Shown: piece by piece, positions 57,627 through 64,000 of the stretch
Position numbering within the stretch: position 1 is the first letter of the stretch
Layout of the letters: every line of letters begins with the position of its first letter
From: Micromonosporaceae bacterium KJ-029
GTDB taxonomy: Bacteria > Actinomycetota > Actinomycetes > Mycobacteriales > Micromonosporaceae
Length of the DNA: 64,000 nt
Assembly: GCA_005402585.1 (NCBI GenBank)
Contig: BIFP01000003.1
Coordinates: forward strand, 21,363-85,362
Direction of reading: 5' to 3'
Made by a program: the position numbers and the translations under genes
Notes under the pieces: generated by a model
Told to the model about the DNA's origin: nothing
Seen by the model: only the letters and a program-made list of their open reading frames with translations
Database searches by the model: none

Positions 57627-60600
57627 ATGCACCGGTCGCTGTCCAACCTGACTGAACGGATCGAACGCGCTCTCAACGAACGGCTCATCCCGGCGCTGTA
57701 CCGGGACGCCGAACCCGTACATGTCGAGGCGGCGCACCTGCCCGGCGAGCCGGTGCCGGCGAGCGAGGGGCTGGCGATGGCGTACGGGCCCTTCGCGGTG
57801 GGTCAGCCGTGGGGGCGCGCCTGGAGCACCACGTGGTTCCGGTTCACCGGAGAGGTGCCGGCGCGGATGCGCGGCGGCCGTGTCGAGCTCCTCGTCGATC
57901 TCGGCTTCGAGCGGGCCGGGCCGGGATTCCGGTCCGAGGGCCTCGCGTACACGGCCGACGGCACGCCGATCAAGGGCATCGAGCCGCGGACGGCGTACGT
58001 ACCGATCGCCCGGCCCGCCGCCGGTGGCGAGCGGGTCGAGGTGTACGTCGAGGCGGCCGCCAACCCCCGGTTCGACGGCACCGTCTCCCCGCTCGGCGAT
58101 CCGGAGACGGTGCCCGACCGCCCGCTCTATCGGCTGGACCGGGCGGAACTCGCGGTGCTGGACGAGGAGGTGCACGCGCTCGTCCTGGACGTACAGGTGT
58201 TGCACCAGCTGGCGCTGCAACTGGCCGAGACGGACCCCCGGCACCACGAGATCCGCCGGGCCCTGGAAGTGATGCTCGACGAGCTCGACGTCGCCGATGT
58301 CTCCGGTGGGGCCGCCGCCGCCCGCGCCCGCCTGGCCGGCGTGCTGGCCTCCCCCGCCGTGCCGAGCGCCCACGGGGTCACCGCCGTCGGGCACGCCCAC
58401 ATCGACTCGGCCTGGCTCTGGCCGGTACGCGAGACCATCCGCAAGACCTCCCGGACCTTCTCCAACGTCGTGGCGCTCGCCGACGAGTACCCGGAACTGG
58501 TCTTCGCCTGCTCCTCCGCCCAGCAGTACGCGTGGCTGCGGGAGCACCACCCGAAGGTGTACCGCCGCGTCGCGGAGAAGGTGGCCACCGGACAGTTTCT
58601 CCCGGTCGGCGGCATGTGGGTGGAGTCCGACACCAACATGCCGGGCGGCGAGGCGATGGTGCGCCAGTTCACCCAGGGCAAGCGATTCTTCGCCGCCGAA
58701 TTCGGCGTCGAGCCACGGGAGGTCTGGCTGCCCGACTCGTTCGGCTACTCGGCGGCGCTGCCGCAGCTCGCCCGGCTGGCCGGGTTCCGCTGGTTCCTCA
58801 GTCAGAAGATGTCGTGGAACCAGACCAACCGCTTCCCGCACCACACCTTCTGGTGGGAGGGCATCGACGGCAGCCGGGTCTTCACCCACTTTCCCCCCGC
58901 CGAAACGTACAGCTCGGAGCTGTCCGGGAAGGATCTGGCGTACGGGGTGCGCAACTTCACCGAGCACGGCCGGTCCACCGTGTCGCTGCTGCCGTTCGGC
59001 TACGGCAACGGCGGGGGCGGCCCGACCAGGGAGATGCTCGAAACGGCCCGGCGAGTAGCCGACCTCGAAGGCTCGCCCCGGGTCGCCATCCGCACCCCCG
59101 CGGAGTTCTTCGCCGAGGCGGAGCGGGAATACCCGGACGCCCCGGTGTGGAGCGGCGAGATGTACCTCGAATACCACCGGGGCACGTACACCAGCCAATC
59201 GGCGATGAAACGCGGCAACCGGCGCACCGAGCACCTGCTGCGGGAGGCCGAGTTGTGGTCCACTGCCGCTGCGCTGCGGGCCGGGCATCCGTACCCGTAC
59301 GCCGAACTCGACGCCATCTGGCAGGAAACGCTGCTGCTGCAGTTCCACGACATCCTGCCCGGCAGCTCGATCGCCTGGGTGCACCGCGAGGCGCGGCAGA
59401 CGTACGCGAAGCTGGCGGACCGGCTGGAAGGGGTGATCGACTCGGCGCTGAGCGCGCTGACCGGCCCCGGGTCGGTGCCCTTGACCGCGAACGCCGCGCC
59501 ACACGAGCGGGACGGCGTACCGGCGCTCGGAGTCTCCGCGGGCCACGGCGGCGACGCCCCGGACGTGTCGGTGCGGTCCGGACCGGACGGCACGGTGCTG
59601 GACAACGGCCTGCTCCGGGTGCGCATCGGCCCCGACGGGACGGTGTCCGCGATCCGCGACCTGGTCGCCGACCGCGACGTGCTTCGGCCCGGCACCGCAG
59701 CCAACGTCCTGCAACTGCACCCGGACACGCCCAACAAGTTCGACGCGTGGGACATCGAAGACTTCTATCGCAACCGGCGCCGCGACATGACCGAGGTCAC
59801 CAAGATCGTGGTCGAGGCGGACGATCCCCGGCAGGCCCGGGTCCGGGTAACCTGCGACAATCGGAACTCCGCGTACGTCCAGACCGTGTCGCTCGCGGCC
59901 GGCGAACGCGTGCTGCGGTTCACCACCGAGGTGGACTGGCACGAACAGGAAACCCTGCTCAAGGTCGCCTTCCCGATCGACGTCCAGGCCGCACAGTCCA
60001 GCTCGGAAATCCAGTTCGGCCACGTGCAGCGACCAACCCACACCAACACATCGTGGGACGCTGCGAGGTTCGAGATCTGCGCCCACCGGTGGCTGCACGT
60101 CGGGGAGCCCGGGTACGGCGTGGCGCTGGTCAACGACGGCACGTACGGCCACGACGTGACCCGCCAACCACCCGGTGACGTGTTGGGGGCGCAGCCGACC
60201 ACGGTACGGCTCTCCCTGCTGCGCGGTCCCCGCTACCCCGACCCGAACACCGACCAGGGCTCGCACCAGTTCGGGTACGCGCTGGTCTGCGGCGCCGAGA
60301 TCGCCGACGCGGTACGCGAGGGCTACCGGGCGAACCTGTCGATCCGCCGGCACCTGGGCGCGCGACCGGTCGCTCCGCTGATCGAGGTGACCAACCCCGC
60401 CGTCGTGGTGGAGGCCGTGAAGCTGGCCGACGACCGATCCGGCGATGTGATCATCCGGCTCTACGAGGCGCTCGGCGGCCGCGCCCGTACCCGGCTCGCC
60501 GCGTCGTTCGATCTCGCCGAGGTGCGGGTTTGTGACCTGCTCGAACGGGACAACGTCGAGATCGCTGCGCTCGCCCCCGTCTCGGTCGAGGGCAACGCGG

Positions 60601-60662
60601 TGGATCTCGCCCTGGGACCGTTCCAGGTCGTCACCCTCCGGCTTCGCCCGGCGCAGCACTGA
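57627..60662 (+). CDS. GH38 alpha-mannosidase
   Basis: A 1,011-residue glycoside hydrolase family 38 enzyme, cytosolic (no signal peptide). The zinc-binding motif GHAHIDSAWLWP begins the catalytic domain near residue 255; the nucleophile Asp370 is in WLPDSFGYSAALPQL; further family blocks are PHHTFWWEGIDGSRVFTHFPP, YLEYHRGTYTSQSAMKRGNRRTEHLLREAE and LLLQFHDILPGSSI. The C-terminal half is the usual beta-sandwich region. ATG 57627 has GGAG 6 nt upstream. It may cleave alpha-mannosides imported from glycans; no transporter is next to it. A hairpin follows the stop. Confidence 0.94.
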   Translation: MHRSLSNLTERIERALNERLIPALYRDAEPVHVEAAHLPGEPVPASEGLAMAYGPFAVGQPWGRAWSTTWFRFTGEVPARMRGGRVELLVDLGFERAGPGFRSEGLAYTADGTPIKGIEPRTAYVPIARPAAGGERVEVYVEAAANPRFDGTVSPLGDPETVPDRPLYRLDRAELAVLDEEVHALVLDVQVLHQLALQLAETDPRHHEIRRALEVMLDELDVADVSGGAAAARARLAGVLASPAVPSAHGVTAVGHAHIDSAWLWPVRETIRKTSRTFSNVVALADEYPELVFACSSAQQYAWLREHHPKVYRRVAEKVATGQFLPVGGMWVESDTNMPGGEAMVRQFTQGKRFFAAEFGVEPREVWLPDSFGYSAALPQLARLAGFRWFLSQKMSWNQTNRFPHHTFWWEGIDGSRVFTHFPPAETYSSELSGKDLAYGVRNFTEHGRSTVSLLPFGYGNGGGGPTREMLETARRVADLEGSPRVAIRTPAEFFAEAEREYPDAPVWSGEMYLEYHRGTYTSQSAMKRGNRRTEHLLREAELWSTAAALRAGHPYPYAELDAIWQETLLLQFHDILPGSSIAWVHREARQTYAKLADRLEGVIDSALSALTGPGSVPLTANAAPHERDGVPALGVSAGHGGDAPDVSVRSGPDGTVLDNGLLRVRIGPDGTVSAIRDLVADRDVLRPGTAANVLQLHPDTPNKFDAWDIEDFYRNRRRDMTEVTKIVVEADDPRQARVRVTCDNRNSAYVQTVSLAAGERVLRFTTEVDWHEQETLLKVAFPIDVQAAQSSSEIQFGHVQRPTHTNTSWDAARFEICAHRWLHVGEPGYGVALVNDGTYGHDVTRQPPGDVLGAQPTTVRLSLLRGPRYPDPNTDQGSHQFGYALVCGAEIADAVREGYRANLSIRRHLGARPVAPLIEVTNPAVVVEAVKLADDRSGDVIIRLYEALGGRARTRLAASFDLAEVRVCDLLERDNVEIAALAPVSVEGNAVDLALGPFQVVTLRLRPAQH

Positions 60663-60665
60663 TCC

Positions 60666-60699
60666 CGACCCCGGCAATGGCCCTGCTACGACGGGGTCG
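60666..60699. terminator. Hairpin after alpha-mannosidase
   Basis: CGACCCCG (60666-60673) pairs with CGGGGTCG (60692-60699); the outer bases CCC and GGG can extend the stem with one bulge. It separates the convergent mannosidase and methyltransferase genes. Confidence 0.55.
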
Positions 60700-60720
60700 C
60701 GGGTAGCGGCCCCATCAGGT

Positions 60721-61476
60721 TCAGCTCAAGGGGCGAGCCGCCTGCACGAAGGTGACCCGGCCGAACCTGTGGTCGGCGTGCGCGACCTCCCGGGCGTCGC
60801 CGAACCCGGCGGCGGCCAGGAGCGTGACGATGCCATCGTCGTGGTTGCGGGCCACGACCGGGCTGTGCGCCACCCGGGAACGCATGAGGCGGGTCAGGTG
60901 CCGGAGGGCGTGGACAGGAGTGTGGCCATGGCGGTGTGTCGGGTGCCCGGCGTCGGCGACGTTGGATGCTGGGCCGCCGAAGTCGACGATCGTGACCCTT
61001 CCTCCCGGCCGAAGAGCACGCAGCGCGTCGCGCGCGAACGCGATCCGACCGTCGTCATCGACGTGGTGCAGGGCCAACGACGAGACCACGTGGTCGAGCG
61101 AGGCGTCCTCGGCGGGGATCCGGTCGGCATATCCCTGAACGAGGGTGAGAGCGACGTTGCGGCGGCGCGCCTTGCGCGCCGCCCTGCGCAGGGCGTCTCC
61201 GTCGGGGTCGAGGCCGGTCACCCGCGCGCTCGGCTGGGCCGCGAGCACGGCGAACGACAGGTTGCCCGTGCCACAGCCGATGTCGGCCACCGTCTGGCCG
61301 GGCTCGATGCCGGCGAGTTCGACCGCACGTTCGTGCAGTGCGCGGACGCCGGCCACCCGGGTGAAGGCGTCGTAGAACGGGAGAAGCCAGGTCTTACCCG
61401 CGCCCGGCAGGAACGGGCGGTCCCGATCCTGCGGGGTTCGCTGGTCGAGGATGCGTACGTGGGTCGAAGCTGCCAT
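60721..61476 (-). CDS. Class I SAM-dependent methyltransferase (UbiE/COQ5-like)
   Basis: A 251-residue methyltransferase. Motif I is QTVADIGCGTGNLSFAVLA, post-I is VTGLDPDGDALRRAARKA, motif II-like is LDHVVSSLALHHVDDDGRIAFARDALRALRPGGRVTIVDFGGPAS. AGGAGGCATCC precedes ATG 61476. It is divergent from an AraC regulator across 118 bp, which probably controls it. Substrate unknown. Confidence 0.9.
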   Translation of the reverse strand: MAASTHVRILDQRTPQDRDRPFLPGAGKTWLLPFYDAFTRVAGVRALHERAVELAGIEPGQTVADIGCGTGNLSFAVLAAQPSARVTGLDPDGDALRRAARKARRRNVALTLVQGYADRIPAEDASLDHVVSSLALHHVDDDGRIAFARDALRALRPGGRVTIVDFGGPASNVADAGHPTHRHGHTPVHALRHLTRLMRSRVAHSPVVARNHDDGIVTLLAAAGFGDAREVAHADHRFGRVTFVQAARPLS

Positions 61477-61594
61477 GGATGCCTCCTGTGCACGCGGTGG
61501 CGGGTCTGGCACGGTGGCCCCTGACGGACCCGGTGTCGTCACCTCCAAGTCTTGGATATTCTGCGGTTACCAAGCAGGATTTAACGTGGCAACC

Positions 61595-62524
61595 ATGGGA
61601 CATTCTTCGGTCAGTGACTCGCCGGGAGTCCCGTCGAGGCTGCGCACGGTACGACCCGACGGGACGCCGGTCTACCGCTACCGGCAGCGCCCCGGCCTGC
61701 CTCCTGTCTCGGTGACCCGCTTCGAGAGCGATGCAGCCCATTCCAACCTCCCGCCGGACCACCGGCACGCCCACGACTTCCTCGTCCTGGTCTATGTCGA
61801 GGAGGACATGGGCTCGTTCACCGTCGACGGCGCCGAACGACCGCTGCGCGCTGGCGAGGTCCACGCTGTATCGCCCGGGCAGGTCATCGGCGTCGCGGCC
61901 GAACTCACCCGCGGCCGCGCGTGGTCGGTCGCGTTCACACCGGACGCCGTCCCCGCCCTGACCTCGGTCTCCCCACTGGCCTGGACCCACCATCCCCTCC
62001 TCGCCCTGTTCGCCTTCAGCGGAGGGCACGGTCGGATCGCAGAGCCCGACCAGGCGAACTGGTCGGCGTGGCTGGCGGACCTGGCCGGGGAACTCGCCGA
62101 CCCAGGCCGTATCGGCGCCCGCGAAGCCGTCGCCGCACTACTCACCCGACTTCTGGTCGCGGCCGCGCGACTGGCACCCAGCGCGCCGGTCACTCCGGAC
62201 CCACTCGTCGAGCGGGTCTTCGCCGAAATCGAGGCGACGTTCCGCGAACCGGTCTCCGCCGCCGATGTCGCCCGCACGCTCGGCTACACCCCAGGGCACC
62301 TCACGACCATGCTCCGCCGGCGCACCGGCCGCCCCCTGCTTGAATGGATCACCGAACGGCGCATGACCGAGGTCCGGCGAATGCTACGCGAGACCGACCT
62401 GTCGCTCGACGCCGTGGCCGCCCGAACCGGCCTACGCGACGCCACCTATCTCGTCCGCCGCTTCCGCGACCGCTACGGCATCACCCCCCAGCGATGGCGC
62501 CGCACCCAGCGAGGATGGTCATGA
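61595..62524 (+). CDS. AraC-family transcriptional regulator with N-terminal cupin
   Basis: A 309-residue regulator. The N-terminal cupin sensor spans about 20-120 (DHRHAHDFLVLVYVEEDMGSFTVDGAERPLRAGEVHAVSPGQVIGV). The two AraC helix-turn-helices are at about 210-305 (EPVSAADVARTLGYTPGHLTTMLRRRTGRPLLEWITERRMTEVRRMLRETDLSLDAVAARTGLRDATYLVRRFRDRYGITPQRWRR). ATG 61595 is chosen as the first start after the divergent promoter gap; earlier frame positions overlap the methyltransferase. It likely senses a small ligand and controls the divergent methyltransferase. Confidence 0.9.
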   Translation: MGHSSVSDSPGVPSRLRTVRPDGTPVYRYRQRPGLPPVSVTRFESDAAHSNLPPDHRHAHDFLVLVYVEEDMGSFTVDGAERPLRAGEVHAVSPGQVIGVAAELTRGRAWSVAFTPDAVPALTSVSPLAWTHHPLLALFAFSGGHGRIAEPDQANWSAWLADLAGELADPGRIGAREAVAALLTRLLVAAARLAPSAPVTPDPLVERVFAEIEATFREPVSAADVARTLGYTPGHLTTMLRRRTGRPLLEWITERRMTEVRRMLRETDLSLDAVAARTGLRDATYLVRRFRDRYGITPQRWRRTQRGWS

Positions 62525-62637
62525 CAGTGACTCATCCGCACGTCAGCGTGCGGCGTTACGCCAAGCTGGCCCGGTTGCTGTCCGGATGCGGCCCCTGGCA
62601 GTGCCCCGAGATGCGCGCCGGCACGCGCCCGCAGCAG

Positions 62638-62885
62638 CTCTTTAGAGGTGACTCCATGATTAGGCGGCGATCTGCGATGGCGACGTGGTCGTTGTGCGGC
62701 GGCAGGCGGTGGCCGAGAACGGTGACATCGTCGCCGCGATGATCGACGGCGAGGCGACGGTCAAGGTCTATCGAGCCTGCGGCGGCCGAGTTGAGCTCGT
62801 CCCCCGTAGCCTGCGCTACGAGGTGATCTTTCCCGAAGACGTGGTCATCCTTGGCAAGATCGTCTGCGTGTTTCGCCGTGTCTAG
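62638..62885 (+). pseudogene. LexA repressor C-terminal relic
   Basis: The last 75 or so residues of a LexA S24 self-cleavage domain remain, broken by one frameshift: RGDSMI (with the nucleophile Ser), then in another frame [53 protein letters not shown], with the catalytic Lys in ATVKVY, and ending [12 protein letters not shown] and a stop. The DNA-binding half is absent, so it cannot repress the SOS response. Confidence 0.8.
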
Positions 62886-62964
62886 CGTCAGGTCGATTTC
62901 GTTGTCCGGCATCAGCGTCGCTTTTCCGTCTGCAAACAATCCCCTGCTTGAACCTGCAGCTGCG

Positions 62965-63060
62965 CAGGGAACTACCTCATGCTCCTTCGCGGTCGCCGGC
63001 GGCTGGTCATCGAAATCGACGGCAAGCACCGCTACGCCGACGAGGCACGCCTCCGGCTGC
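62965..63060 (+). pseudogene. Endonuclease-like (DUF559-type) fragment
   Basis: A short stretch, LMLLRGRRRLVIEIDGKHRYAD, matches the catalytic-core region (IEIDGxxHYAD) of restriction-like endonuclease proteins often found with abortive-infection genes. Nothing before or after continues the family. It looks like a leftover piece of a longer gene. Confidence 0.5.
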
Positions 63061-63162
63061 TGCCGGCCTGGCGGACCCGCCTGGCAAATCTGAACCGGCG
63101 TGCCGCCGGACGTTCGCCTATGCTCACTCGTATTTCCTACAACTGCCGAGCGATGGAGAGCC

Positions 63163-63882
63163 ATGTCGCACTGGACGAACTGGGTGGAACTGGGGTCCTG
63201 GTTGGCGGCGATAATAGGTACGGCGGTCGGTGTCTTCGTAGCCGTGCAAGCGTCGAACACCTTTCGGATGAAGGCGACGCTGGATATGGCGAGGCCCTTT
63301 GTCCGTGCGTTGGCGCTCTCCCTGGACAAGCCAGATATTCTGGCGGCATACGAATCCGAGTGTACGACCGCCGGGGACATCCTGCGCAAGAAGACGCGCC
63401 GCTGGCTCGTTGTGGCAGGATTGGCATTTGCCTTACTGGCAACGGGGGTCGGCGGGACCTTACTTCTTCCTCATCTTCCTCAGCTTTCTAATCCCACCGA
63501 GATACGATTCTCCATCGGCGACGCGGCACAGCAGGAATGCACGACCACGGGTCTCAACTGGGCAATGAGTACTACATGTACCAACCACTGGTTCCTTGAC
63601 TCGTCGCGACAGAGGATTCAGGCACAGGCCACCCTCTCAGGTCCGGCACGCCAGAGAGATCTGAGCATCGTCGTTGATGGCTGCTCGGGCCGCGCGCAGG
63701 TTCGGTGGGAACTTCTCGCTGATGGCGAAGCTCTCGGCAACGGCATGGCTGGTTCTGGGAGCCAGGAACAAGAACTGAACGTGCCTATCAAGGGCAAGTC
63801 ATCGCTCACCATTCGAGCCGAGCGGGTCGATGATGATTCGTGCTCCGCAAAACTCGTCGTCGAGGCCGTCGTGTGGCCCTAG
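63163..63882 (+). CDS. Membrane protein of unknown function
   Basis: A 239-residue protein. The N-terminal helix (LGSWLAAIIGTAVGVFVAVQAS) is followed by a charged cytosolic-like loop and a second helix (WLVVAGLAFALLATGVGGTLLLP). Residues 105-239 form a beta-rich outer domain with four Cys (QQECTTTGL, TTCTNHW, VDGCSGRA, DDSCSAKL), likely two disulfides. GGAGAG precedes ATG 63163. Codon use is less GC-rich than most of the window. No family is recognised. Earlier in-frame starts are not supported by a ribosome-binding site. Confidence 0.65.
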   Translation: MSHWTNWVELGSWLAAIIGTAVGVFVAVQASNTFRMKATLDMARPFVRALALSLDKPDILAAYESECTTAGDILRKKTRRWLVVAGLAFALLATGVGGTLLLPHLPQLSNPTEIRFSIGDAAQQECTTTGLNWAMSTTCTNHWFLDSSRQRIQAQATLSGPARQRDLSIVVDGCSGRAQVRWELLADGEALGNGMAGSGSQEQELNVPIKGKSSLTIRAERVDDDSCSAKLVVEAVVWP

Positions 63883-63983
63883 AGCCTGTGCCGAAGTGCT
63901 TAAGAGCTTGATCGGGTTGGTTGTAGTACACGCTGGTTGATGTGGTGCTCGGGACGGGTGGCGTGGGTCGTGATGATCGATGC

Positions 63984-64000
63984 ATGACGACTCCTCGCCG
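63984..64000 (+). CDS. Possible gene start cut by the window edge
   Basis: An ATG at 63984 begins MTTPR and runs off the window. The preceding 100 bases (63883-63983) have no hairpin or coding signal; the sequence GAGCCTGTGCCGAAGTGCT just after the membrane-protein stop resembles an IS terminus, so this could be a transposase start. Not enough sequence to decide. Confidence 0.2.

Noticed and set aside
57495..60677. 1,060-codon open frame on the minus strand opposite the GH38 gene
   Set aside because: The plus strand has complete GH38 motifs; the minus frame is compositionally biased shadow sequence.

Overview
The window is high-GC actinobacterial DNA. Codon use, frequent GTG starts, 4-bp ATGA/GTGA overlaps, an Lsr2 nucleoid protein, SARP and IclR regulators, and the protein families together suggest a Micromonosporaceae-like organism (Micromonospora or a relative). 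The genus is an inference from family content, not from a marker gene.

Layout. 1-7.0 kb holds housekeeping and orphan genes: a partial Hsp20, a Ddn/DUF385-type protein, YcxB-like, spermidine-synthase-like, VanZ, MFS and methyltransferase genes, plus a short tRNA-3'-end-like scar at 4.58 kb. 7.3-20.3 kb holds a fatty-acid desaturase followed by one 11.7-kb gene for a 3,890-residue FAAL-ACP-KS-(dead AT)-KR-ACP-C-A-PCP-C-reductase megasynthase. Its last domain resembles cyanobacterial acyl-ACP reductase (AAR), not the usual TE or SDR-type R domain. 20.3-25.9 kb holds a streptogrisin-like secreted protease, a SARP regulator cut short by an IS630-family element that carries a SnoaL-like passenger gene, a secreted protein of unknown function and an alpha/beta hydrolase.

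26.2-32.8 kb is a complete lasso-peptide cluster: a TrmB/LuxR-type regulator, two small genes on the opposite strand (one a secreted peptide with two GFGWD repeats), the 41-residue precursor, cyclase, RRE (B1), B2 protease and a two-gene ABC exporter. The predicted core is ITNRGGYIDSPWGGWWL with an Ile1-Asp9 ring. 33.7-36.4 kb has lsr2, a DUF1232 protein, an alpha/beta hydrolase and two gene relics (zinc alcohol dehydrogenase, LtrA).

36.4-51 kb is a uronate catabolism regulon in two halves, each with a divergent IclR regulator: eda-kdgK, and kduI-kduD-sugar ABC importer-aldehyde dehydrogenase. KduI and KduD turn 5-keto-4-deoxyuronate into 2-keto-3-deoxygluconate, KdgK phosphorylates it and Eda splits KDPG into pyruvate and glyceraldehyde-3-phosphate. 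Between the halves sit a tautomerase and a copper pair (YcnI and a CopC-CopD fusion). 51-56.6 kb holds a 1,643-residue secreted ThuA/copper-radical-oxidase/LamG protein and a small secreted partner. The copper genes may serve this oxidase (inference). 57.6-62.5 kb holds a GH38 alpha-mannosidase, a methyltransferase and a divergent AraC regulator. The right end has relics of lexA and of an endonuclease-like gene, then a membrane protein.

The strongest candidates for undescribed biology are the AAR-terminated lipo-PKS-NRPS and the lasso-peptide cluster with its GFGWD-repeat neighbour.
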